A stretch of 64,000 nucleotides of DNA from Blastomyces gilchristii SLH14081 (Eukaryota; Ascomycota; Eurotiomycetes; Onygenales; Ajellomycetaceae). The notes under the pieces were generated by a model. It saw only the letters and a program-made list of their open reading frames with translations. It ran no database searches and had not been told where the DNA came from. The stretch covers positions 523,475 through 587,474 of the forward strand of contig NW_003101659.1 of the NCBI RefSeq assembly GCF_000003855.2. Reading direction: 5' to 3'. This document shows, piece by piece, positions 45,277-56,666 of the stretch. Both the position numbers and the translations under genes were made by a program. Each line of letters starts with the position of its first letter. The stretch's first letter is position 1.

Positions 45277-46461
45277 ATGCCGCAACCACCCACACTTTTT
45301 CCAAAGCTCCATGTTTCAACCAACCTTCCGGAGCTTCATTCCGCTTCCAATACGATGGCATCATTTTCAGGCTTCGGCTCATCGCAGCATATTGCTGAAG
45401 GCGGGACCCAGCATCAAATATTTAGGGCGAAACGAAAACATGTTCTGAAGGCTTGCGACCGTTGCAGGGTAAAAAAGACAAAGGTCCACTCATAAAACGC
45501 CGCGATCATTTTTATTGCTCTCCTTGAAAGGCCATTGGACTTATAATTTTTCCAGTGCGACGGAAACCAACCGTGTTACCGCTGTGCGGCGTACAACCAT
45601 CCATGTCTATTTCGTGAGCGAAAGGCGACGCAGACCAAGGCGTACTCAAGAGGGTGAGATCTTACATTCCTCTTTTGTGCCGTTTGCTTTCTCTCGTCGA
45701 CAAAGGATTGACAAATATGTTGTCTTTTGTTTTTTGTTTTCTGTCATAGCTTTGTCGAAATGCTCGAGTCGCACCATGAATTGGTAGTGAAGGCGCTGCA
45801 GCAGTTATACACCCATTGCATAAACAATGAGTGCTTCCCAGGGGATCCAATCGATCTTGTGGATGGCAATCCATGCACCCACGCCATTCTGGATAGGCTA
45901 GGATTGATAAAACAAGCTGAAGAGGCCCCGGAGAAGATAGCTGATGAGACTTCATCCCCTACATTGTGCTGGAAAGGCCTCCCACAATTGGCTGGCTCTG
46001 TCGTAACGGATGAATTGTCCCCAGAGCCTACCAGTTCAGTTGAATTTTCTCCCTCAAGCAAGAGCGCTTCCGCATCTCCATCAGGGCCCGACTGCGTGAA
46101 GCTTGAACCATCGATTGGGGGACCTCATGTTCCATACTCATTTTACCATGGCAATGCAAACGTATGGCCATTGCTGGCGACAGGTACTGAATTTAACCAT
46201 TCATACCCAGCTACTTTCGGAATGGCGACTGAATGTACCCCCAATGAGCCAAATGGTAGCCCAACTTATCTTAGCATTGAAACCGCAAATTCATTCATGC
46301 CAACCGGAGAACGAGCTACGGGACTATCGAGATCGGATCTGCAACTGGATGGCAGTGTCACGAATCCTCATGCTAATGTTCCTGGGCTGTACCACGGGCC
46401 ATACCACACCGGAGATGGACAGTCTCTGTATTCATGGGCCCCTGGCAACTGGAATCGATGA
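45277..46461 (+). CDS. Zn2Cys6 transcription factor, 338 aa
   Basis: Fungal binuclear-zinc-cluster regulator. Three exons: 45277-45483, 45556-45653 and 45750-46461. The zinc cluster crosses the first splice: CDRCRVKKTK joined to CDGNQPCYRCAAYNHPC gives the exact pattern C-x2-C-x6-C-x5-C-x2-C-x6-C, which makes the GTCCAC donor acceptable despite weak consensus. A short helix FVEMLESHHELVVKALQQLY after the cluster looks like a dimerisation segment. The rest is Ser/Pro-rich with no fungal-specific TF middle domain, so the protein is short for its class. A second in-frame ATG at 45355 (MASFSGFGSS) is an alternative start and would give 312 residues. I do not recognise an orthologue with known targets. 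The long gene-free region upstream is typical of developmental or stress regulators, but that is inference. Confidence 0.88.
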
Positions 46462-47859
46462 CAGAACTGACCTCTCTGGTTGTACAGCGGAGTATGGTAA
46501 ACTTGCGGGGTTTTTGGATACGGGGTGACAAACAGCTCCCTCTGTCATAAGCTTGCTCTCGCTTTCGCTGCGAACAGATTTATTCAGTGCGTTTCTCTTA
46601 TTTTCTCTGATCTCGTTTTACCAGTCCCCAGCGCCGGTCGTTCTATAAATATTCAACAAGGGGCAACTTATTGGGATTCTCATACCGTATATTCTCATTC
46701 CATTTTACGAATACACTTAGCCACTCGAACGGCACACGAAATCCGAAACGAGGAAATGGACCGGAGCTTCCATCACGACGATGGATTGTGGCTGTGTAGA
46801 AGGACCACTGGAAAACTGTGGAGCGGGGAACCGCGCGAGCGATGCTTGAGATCATCTGGCGGGATATAGGCCCGAAGCTCGTGTTATCCTTTTCATTGTT
46901 CTTCTGGAGCTCTGTCGCATTTCATATATCTTTCTTTCGTGTGGTCCCGCCACATTGTCGCACATACCTTTCTTTTATTGCAACAACATTTGGAATTGAT
47001 TCCTATATTCTCTCATATTCAACGTTTTGGTATCATCGCATATTGCATAGGTGAAGGGAAAGCATGCGGGAAAGCATCGGAGTTTCTTTTTGGTGATGGG
47101 GAATCTACCATCCGAGCATTCGCCCCTCGTAGGGGACATCATGGCTGTCAGCTCGCTATACATATATATATTCTGCACATTCAGCTATACATATTTCATG
47201 TGCCTGCGCACAATAACCCCTACATGTACCTGAAATGTATCAATGGATGGAGTTGGGTTCAAGGGTCGACACTGATACAAGACGTGCAGTGTGGCATACA
47301 TGATGAAGCGGGTACGCCCTGTCCTATCTTGGTTAAATGGAACGGACAAGCGAAGAAAAGAGGTGTAGCGTGAACGGGAAATGTGGCTATAGCAACAGCA
47401 GGTTCATGATGGAAGGGAAATGCGCAGTTAATGGGATATACAGGGGCAATATCATAGGTTGGGAGGTTGCTTGCACCAACCCAATCGATGCGCGTCAAAT
47501 TCCAACGATATCACGGCGCGGAAGCAGAGGAAAAAACTTTGCGGAGCGCAGAGTCAAGAGGAGGTGGATTATTCGAGAAAAGTAGCATTAAGGGGCCGTC
47601 GAATCCACAAGCTGCACATGTACAGTACAATGGTTAAGGAGACCTGGAAAGCAAAAGAAAAGGGGTGGTGACAAAGAGGAGCGAAGCGTAAACTTGAGGT
47701 CAAAATAGAGATTTTTACAGCCTTTCCTGCTCAAGGATGGAGACTAGCTTGAAGTTCAAGTAGTCAAATATCATCGCTCCACACAGGACTGGGAAATGAA
47801 CGGAATTGATATCATCATGTAAATAAGACCTGGACCCCACTTAGTTAGATATTGCCGGG

Positions 47860-47902
47860 AAAAAACAAAAAACACAAAACAACAAAACAAAAAACAAAAC
47901 AG
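47860..47902. repeat. A-rich (CA4-6) low-complexity tract
   Basis: Runs of four to six A separated by single C or CA. No function is suggested. Confidence 0.8.
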
Positions 47903-48207
47903 AACAATCCCAATGAGCTGGATTCCGAACTCTTCAACCTGCGAGCCGGTGATTCCCACTAGGTACTGGTCAGGTTGCTTCAGGCACGCGCGAAGTAACT
48001 GGAACATCACAGACCTCGATTTTGTCGGCTTTTGCGGCTTGGGCTTATTTGGGATTTGCACTTGAGCGTTGTATCTGCTACAGCCAGGAAACCTTGCTGG
48101 ACATTTAACTTAGTTCCGCTGGCCTGGTTAGCCAGTAGCTTGTCGCTTGACTAGTTTTCATGTCAGAGTTTCCACTTTTCTTGTAGCTTGGCTTCTCATC
48201 GCTTGCG

Positions 48208-48244
48208 CCCCCCGCCCCTCTCCCTCCCTCCCTCTCTCTCTTTG
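48208..48244. repeat. CT-rich tract
   Basis: A pyrimidine tract of CCCT and CT units in non-coding sequence. It may be a core-promoter-like pyrimidine stretch, but no gene follows closely on the plus strand. Confidence 0.75.
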
Positions 48245-48999
48245 CAGCGTGTATTTTGCCAATACTATCTCAATTCGCCCCGGAAGTTGGTCATGCTACA
48301 GTATGTGTGGTCTTTCTTTGGGCGTTGGCATGATACAGGACAGTGAAAGACGCATCCGGACTGGGCCTGAACAAAGGAGAGGGGCAAGGAGATCTTCGTC
48401 CAATGCGAAGTTCAAGTCTAGTTTAATTTTTAATTTGCTCCGCTTAGTTTATTCTAAGGGGCCGCCGTATTCGCTCCCGCCGTAGGAAACCTAGAATCCT
48501 TCCTTCTATATGTAGCCTCTTTACTTGAAGGGTGACCATTGATTCCGAACAGCCCGAAGTTACCTAACTGTGATTAAAAAAAAAAGGGGGTCAACAAACC
48601 CCGTAGTGAAGAAATTTGTAATGCGTTCGTGATAGAGGCATATTAGGTATCACGGACTGAAGAGAAGCTTGCAGGATTATGCGGGGGGCTCCCCAGACAG
48701 TGCATTAGACACCTAAGCGAAATGTATGTCATGAGGCTGGAAGGAATAAATCTAATCTATCGGCGTGCGCCCAGAAATGGAAACCAATGGGCTCGAGGAG
48801 GGATTGTTGAAAACTGTACTCTGTACAGGCTAGCAGTGCTTGCAAACCAGATCTTAATCGTAACTGTGGAGCCGAAGACACTTGTACAAAATTGTAACTG
48901 TACATCATTTACTCCTCTAGGGAAGAGGGGTTGGAGTCAAGTAACCTGAACACTGAGGAGCCCAGGATCATAATTTCCAGCATGCTATCTGACATTCCC

Positions 49000-49507
49000 T
49001 CATGATCGTTTCAGGAGGCCGAAAATCGATTTTCGTGTTTGCTGGGGTTCTTGTACAGCGCCGATGAGGAGTGTACCCTTGTATTTGCTGAGGATGCCCC
49101 GCCGGTGATATTTGTGGAATTTCTTCGTGGCATCGCCTCCAGCCACGCTGAGCAAGACTAAGCAAAATTCCAAGTTAGATACTGATTTTCCATCACGTCA
49201 TGGTGGGGTGTCAGGGAACATTTTGACCAATTGATGCGCATGGAGTTTAAACTGCTGCAGAGTGACTTCGGAACGTATGGAATTCTCAAGTCGTTGGGTA
49301 GTTGGGCATGATAAAATGGTTGGGCTCCGAATGGCTGGCTAGCTGCAGTGTAGTAGTGCGGAACGTACTTTTTTTACCACCAGGGTGTTCATCCTGGAAC
49401 TTGCTGATATCGTAAATATCTTGATCAATTATCACCCACATGTCTCCATCCTTATTATGAGATGAGACTTCCATCTTGGAAAACGATTTGAGGGCCGTCT
49501 CCGACAT
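49000..49507 (-). CDS. Cytochrome b5-like heme protein, 98 aa
   Basis: Small electron-transfer protein with a single cytochrome b5 heme-binding domain. Two exons, 49507-49369 and 49157-49000, with a 211-bp intron, give 98 residues. The first exon holds SKMEVSSHNKDGDMWVIID and the heme-ligand motif DEHPGGKK. The splice (AAA AAA A|GTACGT ... GCTTAG|TCTTGC) gives HPGGKKILLSVAGGDATKKF, exactly as the family requires, and the second ligand His lies in FHKYH. The C-terminus is short and basic (TRKSIFGLLKRS) with no membrane tail, unlike microsomal cytochrome b5, so the protein should be soluble. The start is the ATG before SETALKSF; an open frame continues upstream but without an ATG-supported domain. 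The exon structure was reconstructed by eye and is convincing. Confidence 0.88.
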
Positions 49508-51671
49508 TTGGAAACGATGAGGAGAAAAGCCGATGTCCAATGCACTGAGCGGCGAGATATAATGAATGAACGCATACACTTTGCTAGTCCTTACTCCTAA
49601 TGATATTCATGCAATTAGTAGGCGGTTATGTAGAGGATTGGCCTGGCTAGCAGGCCGTTTGGTAACTCCTTAAAACCCTTGAAAGTGAGGGAATGGCGGT
49701 CAACCCCTCCAAGAACTGAGCTCTGCAGCTCTCTCTCCTCAATTTGCCCAGGGGGCGAGGTAGATCGGGCTCCGGTATGTTTCTTCTCACGACTGAGAAT
49801 AGGGGGTCACTAACGATTGCACCAAGTAGCAATAAGCTTCCAAGGCTATCACTGATGTCCCACGGGTGTTTGTTCCCTCAGGAAACTTCTCGGGGTCTGC
49901 GAGGAAACACATGCAAGAGGTTATGAACTCATGACGCGATGCATAGCTTGAACCTGAAGACGGTGATATCGCTGATAGTGGGGCGAATTGGCTCTTATTT
50001 AGTTAACCAATAGTTTGATGAAGTGGCATTTAGAGGGCTTGTTCAGCTGAGCCTTTGGCGAAAGTGACAACAACGCCCGCTGAGAACCAGGAAGAGCCAG
50101 TACGTCGAAACGAAAGGTAACTAGCCTTGGTCATCATTGGCATCATATTGATCAAGAGTATCGTTTGCCCAGGCCACTCACTGTACTTGCGAGTCTTTTA
50201 CCCCTATCCAGTCCACTTCTCAAAACCCCGCCGGAATATTTATTAGTCCGCGGCTCTTCTGTGGCAACTTCAAGCACAACATTCCAAGGGTTCAGCGTGC
50301 GCGACATCAACGTCGCGTCGCTCTGCAATAATGGTATAAATTCCCACTGTCGGAAAAATTTAACCGCGTTTCTACCCTCTATATTCTGAATCCGCACACT
50401 TGATGTAGCATTACAACCATATCAAGAATTTTTCTCCGTTAGGAACATTGGTTAAGTTTGGCCCATAAGCAATCTCCCACTGTGGTATGCGGTAACTATG
50501 TAGTTATCACTTCCACGCAATAAAAAATACCTGCTCTTGATATCGGGAATCCGGACATGTTGCAGGCAATGTCATATCAAGGACAATTGGATGCGGGAAC
50601 GTTCTGCTTCCGATGACAATAGAACATCTCGTTGAATGAAGCGCAAACATCTAACAGGAACGAGAAAGAATTTACATCATGTCTGTGGGATCATATCGCT
50701 GTGCTCTTGAAGCTTAAATAGACGGCATGGTACGTGCTCACGAGCTCTTATTCAGTTTCAGCGGGAATTGCGAATATGACCAACACCACCTCACACATAG
50801 GAATTGGTCTGAAATAATCTCTTGGATCTTCCAAAATACTAGATGTCATAGGAGCACATGTCGTCCTCTGCACGAATGACCGTTTGGTAGCTTACCTGGC
50901 TGGCATGGAACTGTCTCGATCTACGGCAGTAAGAAATGGGACATATCAAATCCACAAAAGCAGGACAAGATTTTGAGCCCGCACACTGAGAAGCCGCATA
51001 CACTCAATCTGCAATATCAACTGTTTTGGTTTTGTCATCAGGATATCCTTCTGGTGCAGAACAACAGGAAATTCTGAGCTGGGTGGCTGCACCTGACTTC
51101 AACCAGATATCCATTATAATATTTGTTTGCGATGTTCTATGTCTTAGGGAATTTGATGCGATTGAAAACGTTTTAACTTACACGCAAATTTCGCTGCCCA
51201 AATTTCCTTCACGTACTCCTTTTCTTTTTTTCTCCACTATTTTATGCCGACAAATCCATGGCGGGCTCCACGTATGATTCTGTGGAGCCCGGATTATGAT
51301 TCTCTTTTGAAGGGTCTCAACGGAATTCTATCATCATTAGATATTCTTGGTATCTACGAGTTTGCTATCTTTTAGGGATTGATTTCAGGCGTGCCCTGTC
51401 TGCTGGCCTGCAATGTCAAGACGTTGAAACCTTGCATGAAGTGGTCATGTCAATGGAACCAGCAGGAGTAAGGGGGCACAGTTATCGTTCCACGAAGCAC
51501 AACTTGTGTAAAATCCATACATATTGGTGGACAATCGCGTTTGATGATAATAATTTTGCTCTATCCTTAATTGATATTAACCGAAGTGGGTATCTTTATA
51601 ATTATTTAACGTGTTATATAGTCTAACGACCAACTGCCTCAGCCGCCCTCCCAAAAATCCTTGTACTGACA
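49508..51671. other. Gene-poor region
   Basis: About 2.2 kb with no supportable gene. The open frames here (for example 50152-50397 minus, 51026-51277 plus) are short and show no family motif. The right end, next to the DUF3712-type pseudogene, would hold its 3' region. Confidence 0.4.
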
Positions 51672-53016
51672 CTAAGACTGGGAATTTTTCAACTCGTTCA
51701 GAATTTCGTCGATGCCCAACTCTTTCAAATCCAATTTTATCAACTCTCCTACGACATCTTTGAGATTTGAACCACATAGACTATCGTTGAGACTAGCACC
51801 TTCACCCCCAACCACTTCTTTGAGGACAGTGTCTAGGCCGTTTATGATATCCTTCACCCCGTCTCCTTTTAGAGCCTCCCTGAGGACTCCCATGATATCA
51901 TCGAAGCCGTCTCCCTTGAGCAGGTCCAGAATGCCTCCGAGACCCTTACCACCCTCTGTTAAACCGCGAAGGGTCTGAGTCAGCACTTTTATGATTGATA
52001 GCGAGGTTTTGAGGGTGATATTGTTCAGGACGTCCTCAATGTACGTGATATGCTTTCCTTTATAGATAGTTGTATTGCCGTTTGCCGTGAGTTCTAGGTT
52101 CCCTTCACTAAGTGCCTTCTTCTGCCCTTCAAGTATGGGAACGAGATTAGCGATCGCCGATTTAATGTCGATCTTACAGTCACCGTTGACAGTGTTGTTG
52201 CCCGGCTTGAGCACCGCGTCATAGCGACCGCTTGGCCTAATAGAATATCACCAGAGAAAAGGTCTAGAGTTACAATTCCCTAGCACGCTTTTGTGAGCCT
52301 GAGGGATAACAGATGCGGATCTTGCGGATCTTACTAGCTGCAACATGATGATAAGAACCACTTTCAGGTTGGTGCCATCTTCTTGACAGGGAAGTGTGAC
52401 TCCAGCAGATTCGATATTGAATCCTCTAAACATGTCCGGACCCGCAGCGTGATGACTTAGCCGAATTGGGCAAAGAAGAGGGTCTCTGTCGGGTTGCATA
52501 CCGTTTAGCTCAAGTTTCTTGTCCAGTTTCACTTTGACCCTTAGTTTTCCTAGATATGCGGCTGTTGTACCCTCCACTGCTAAAACAAAAGTGCGGGTAA
52601 GTTCAAAGAGAAATTTTGTAAAGTCCACCTAATGCAAAATTGGAAGAGTTTCGTCGACAAGTTCTATCGTCGAATTCCCTTTTAGTTCGAGCCGTGGCAA
52701 AGGGATACCAACATACGCTTGTTCGGGGGTGTCCTGGGCTCTATCCAAGTTTATAGTAAGGGGGTCCAATTGCACTATGAATGGGGCAGGGACTTTAAGC
52801 CACGCCGAGATAGAATAGTCGAGGCTATCCGGCGTGGGATTCATGAGCTTCCCTGCGTGAACGGGAAGGCCTGTGTAGTCAACCATCCTCTGGACAAATG
52901 CAAGGAAAGCGATCAGAAAGTTAGATAAGTTACTCCAGAGTTAGCCTCACATTTTCGGAAAGGCTTACAGGATCAGAACATACAACTACAACATGGAAAT
53001 TGACAAGGACAAGCAT
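51672..53016 (-). pseudogene. Broken DUF3712-type secreted or vacuolar protein gene
   Basis: Relative of fungal DUF3712 proteins, extended beta-rich proteins of the secretory or vacuolar system (yeast Tag1 is a member). A short 5' exon 53016-52969 (MLVLVNFHVVVVCSDP) and a splice to 52889 give a hydrophobic leader. The body shows the family features LDYSISAWLKVPAPF, AYLGKLRVKVKLDKKLEL and LKPGNNTVNGDCKIDIKSAI. The frame is interrupted by a TAG at 52631-52629 between TLPILH and VDFTKF, where homologues continue. A likely in-frame intron (GTATGC to TTTAGAG) follows ELNG. After DGTNLK, the expected segment VTLDLFSGDILLGQAV lies in another frame at about 52250-52205 and the frame changes again before DAVLKPGNN. 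Short introns do not obviously repair both. The C-terminal 150 residues are intact in one frame. It is most likely a pseudogene; sequence error is the alternative. Confidence 0.7.
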
Positions 53017-54614
53017 GAAGGGGGGCAAAGGTGAACCTCATAATACTGGAAGGGAAATTGCAAGCAAAATAATAACTCCTAACAAATGGCGCAGCCACCA
53101 TTGTCTGTAATGTGCAGTCACCCTCTCACGACGACTTCGCTCACTCTTTAGCTACCTCAACATATTCAGCACTACTCCCATTCACTCCGACAACTGCCTT
53201 GGCCGAATCCTCAGGGAACTGCCCCCAGTTGTTCCCAATAACATAACCGGACGTCTTCTCTCGCGTACCCATGATGAGAGGCGACGTACACTCCGGAAGA
53301 GGACGATGGAATGGGCGTCCCAGCTGGTTTTGGTATGAATAAATTGCCTAGATCGCACAATCAAACATTTGTGTGAGCTCAATTGCATTCAACAACTGAC
53401 GTCTGTGAGTAGCTTAGTTGGGTCAAGGGAAACCCCCAGACGGCAGACATTCATATTTCGACCACTCTATGGGGCCATGTCTTGCTCTGTTTAAAGGGCA
53501 GTAGGATTCGTCTTTCCTCAGGTTATATCCATCTGCCCCCACGATTGACTTACCCCACATTTTATGCATCCAACGTGGTAATCCTTGTTTCACGCCCCCA
53601 ATTCAGCACGAGGCTCTGACATCATTAGTTCGTGTGGAGCAAGCTAAAGACGATCCATCACCACTCACGTCCTACTTATTTTTTTAGCTACATATAGGAA
53701 GCTTCCTCGGTGTTTGTGAAGGAAGCTTCTTCATGTGCTTTTTCAAGCAAATTCTTGCACGCACAAAATTTCCAAAAAAGGGGCAAACGGTTCGCTCCCG
53801 TTTGCAACATCCCAGTATAAGTATTAGTCAAGACATTGCTGGACTACTCCAACCACAAAAGTATACTCATCTTCTCGGTCATGTAGCCGTTGCTGCTGTC
53901 GGTAGTTATCGTCCCTATCTACGGAGTAGTGAGTATTCGGCCCAGCTTGCAAACGCGGGGAATGGTTTCTCGGATCACACAACTAGAGCAACAGGGGTTC
54001 TCTTCTAGCACAACCCTAATTACTTTCGCAGTGTCAATATAGGCAGTCAGGCTCATTTATTTCTTCATCACACTTATGTTGACTTAACACGTCTAGAGCT
54101 AGTATACTAGCCAACGATACTTACATAACCCCGATTTTGACTACAATCACCAACAGTAGAACAACAAGGCCAGAATGCTGGATAACTCTAAGAAGAGTGC
54201 CATTGCGTTCTTTTCGTCTACTTGTGTTTACCTCACTCTGCTCAGGTTTGCCTACTTCATGTCGTTAGAATGGATGGATCGGATTTGTCCCATGGTTCGT
54301 GCCCATGTGAAAATATCAAACCTGACCAAAGTACCTTACAATCCGCACGCTGAGCTTATGCGTTCGATCAAGATGTCGGACAAGAAGCCACATATCTCTT
54401 ACTGCTGAAGAACCTCTATGTGGGCAATACTTCCGATTTTGCAACTTTGTTCCATGCGAGCACGCTCCTTCTCAGTGTTTACCAAATTTTAACAAGCCCA
54501 ACATCCTGCGGAAGACAGACTTCACTCTTCTCACATATCTCTAGTCTTATTCTAAGGAAATAATAGCACTCAAGTACAGAGATAAAGTCCAAGGAAAGTG
54601 GTACTGGTACGGTG
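53017..54614. other. Intergenic region between divergent genes
   Basis: About 1.6 kb between the broken DUF3712-type gene and the plus-strand oxygenase. A 77-residue open frame (54175-54408) starts with ATG but has no recognisable motif and is not called. A short inverted repeat GGAAGCTTCCT...GGAAGCTTC lies at about 53697-53730. Confidence 0.45.
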
Positions 54615-55538
54615 ATGGCTACTGCGGAGAAAAGGTCCGTCGAGGAGAATGGCGTGAAACCGAATCCGGCGAACCCGGGGGGGGCATCACTTGAAATCAC
54701 TGAAAAACCACCTTCCCGGGTTTCACCATATTTCCCCCTAGAATATGAGCCCAAGGAAATACAGAAAATTACCAAGGAAGGCATCCTCCTGGCAGGGGGA
54801 GCTGTTGCAATTTTGCTGCAGGTGGCCAATCCAGGTGTTGGACAGGGAGTGAACGAGCATAGCAACTTTGCATATCGAGTAGCCGATAGGCTGCGGACTA
54901 CTATGACCTATATCTATACCATTGCCTTTGGCACTCCTAACGAGAAAAAGGCCATTGTCGATATGGTCCACCGCGCACATGCTTCAGTGAATGGGCCAAA
55001 CTACGACGCCAACGACCCAGATCTTCAGCTATGGGTAGCTGCTACGCTGTACGCTGCAGGAGTGGGAATTTATGAGAAGATCTTCGGCTCTCTCGATGCC
55101 GAAACATCTGAGAAGGTCTATGCGGAGTATTCCGTTCTTGCAACTGCTCTTCGAGTTCCCGCTGGCAAATGGCCCGCCGACCGTCGCTCTTTTTGGGCTT
55201 ACTGGGACGACAAGATCGAGACAATGGAAGTCACCAGTCACGCGATTTCCGTTTCAAAGGACTTACTGTGGCCAAAGAAGGCTCCCATTTGGATAAAGGC
55301 TAATATGCCAGCAGTTCGCGTGTTGACGGCTGAATGGCTACCGCCACGCTTCCGGGAGGCATATGGTTTGAAGACGTCCAAGTCGAGACGGAGGGTTTAT
55401 CGGGCTTTGATGGGGATAACTAAGGGTATATATCCACATCTGCCAATGTTCATCCGAACAGCTCCACGAAACTACTATATGAAGGACATGCGAAAGCGGA
55501 TGCAGGGTGTTGTTTACGGGAAAGTGAACGCTGGATGA
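54615..55538 (+). CDS. DUF2236/mpaB-type oxygenase-like protein
   Basis: Member of the DUF2236 family, which includes ER-bound mpaB-type oxygenases and bacterial latex-clearing protein; family members bind heme b and cleave alkenes oxidatively. A single exon encodes 307 residues. The open frame begins with GTG at 54612, but the first ATG is at 54615 and gives MATAEKRSVEENG. Signature stretches are EGILLAGGAVAILLQVANPG followed by GVGQGVNEHSNF (first conserved His), VHRAHASVNG (central His pair) and DPDLQLWVAATLYAAG. A second conserved part FWAYWDD and LPPRFREAYGL lies toward the C-terminus. The hydrophobic stretch around residues 58-78 may contact a membrane. No biosynthetic partner genes are adjacent, so the substrate is unknown. 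Identity to the family is firm. Confidence 0.9.
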   Translation: MATAEKRSVEENGVKPNPANPGGASLEITEKPPSRVSPYFPLEYEPKEIQKITKEGILLAGGAVAILLQVANPGVGQGVNEHSNFAYRVADRLRTTMTYIYTIAFGTPNEKKAIVDMVHRAHASVNGPNYDANDPDLQLWVAATLYAAGVGIYEKIFGSLDAETSEKVYAEYSVLATALRVPAGKWPADRRSFWAYWDDKIETMEVTSHAISVSKDLLWPKKAPIWIKANMPAVRVLTAEWLPPRFREAYGLKTSKSRRRVYRALMGITKGIYPHLPMFIRTAPRNYYMKDMRKRMQGVVYGKVNAG

Positions 55539-56666
55539 GTGGATCTGCCACTGCCACATTCGGTTGTCGTTGACCTATAACCTGAATTTTTTTAAGTGCT
55601 TTAATATTATTTAAGAGATTAATCTTTTTTTCGATTTTTCATTGTTTGTTTGATTCTCAGTGTTAAAAAGGTCTGTTAGATAGAATTGGAGTTTCAGTTG
55701 CAGAAGATATGGGCGGGGTGATTACAGCGATGTTGTTGGTCTGTCTTTTTCGACATCCCTGCAACATTTTACCCGAACGTGTTTTCTTCCATGAGAATTA
55801 ACGCAGCTTTAAGGTCGATGTGGTTGATATCTGGCAGGAATAGTTGTGCTCGCCTGCAAAATAATCCACTTTTTCTACATAATATTTTCTACCATTCCTG
55901 ATGTTGAACACTGTTTTTCTTTGTACTGGAGCTTCGAATAAGGCGGCCACACACATATTTTCCTCGCAGCAGCAGACAAACGCTTGCTTTCACGAAAGTG
56001 TACTCAGTATATCGTAGAAAATTACTCGGGCATCCGCCCCAGAAGCCGAGCCGGGGTTGGCAGCGAACCATGGTAAGGAGTCGAAGCTTGGCTGCGGGGT
56101 ACCCGCCGTCAGCAAACCTTAAACCTAAAGTTAACCTCTGTCCGCTGAGAAGCCAGAGCATTGACTGGCTGCAGGTTCAATGCTCGCACCTCGTTTGCCC
56201 TGTTGCTTTTTAGGAGCGTGACATCTACAATGTGTATGTCTGAATCATATCGGTGTCCTATCTTTTTATTGAAATGTTTGGGCGTTTTATTGGCGGTAGC
56301 ATGAATAATTGTACATGTACATGTACTGTACATACAAACATGTGCCTATTTATGTTGTAGGAAGTAGGATTGAAGTCTTAAGTTATATTTGACATTATGG
56401 TAAGTAACTATGGAGTAGTAGCGCATCTATCTGGGAGTCAAAAAATGGGGATCTTCTAAGAACAGATAAATGATGGAAAGGAACTCAATCCATTTCCAGC
56501 AGGTCATATGCCAGCCTCAATCCCTGCTGAATGTTCAATGTAACCATTCCTCACTCCATCCGGATTAAGTCCAATGATTCCATCTAATCATCATATTTCA
56601 TAATTCTCCTGCCATCGGAGTACATAGACACAGCAGGGTAACCGGAAGTATTGCATTTTCATTCCC
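55539..56666. other. Convergent intergenic region
   Basis: About 1.1 kb between the oxygenase and the small secreted protein gene. A GTACATGTAC palindrome cluster lies at 56309-56335. A more GC-rich block at about 56030-56200 gives several open frames on both strands but no recognisable protein. Confidence 0.45.
56309..56335. repeat. Palindromic TGTACA-type cluster
   Basis: TTGTACATGTACATGTACTG and the following TACATAC contain overlapping GTACATGTAC palindromes. Closely related blocks occur at 20929-20956 and 47616-47629. Confidence 0.7.

Larger units (their letters stand above)
46462..48999. other. Gene-poor region
   Basis: About 2.5 kb. It contains an A-rich low-complexity tract at 47860-47902, a CT-rich tract at 48208-48244 and an ACATGTACAGTACA block at 47616-47629. 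A possible peptide fragment on the minus strand near 47905-48007 is discussed in the findings. No intact gene is supported. Confidence 0.4.

Noticed and set aside
54175..54408. 77-residue open frame starting with ATG
   Set aside because: No recognisable motif, no clear promoter and no family resemblance; too short to support alone.
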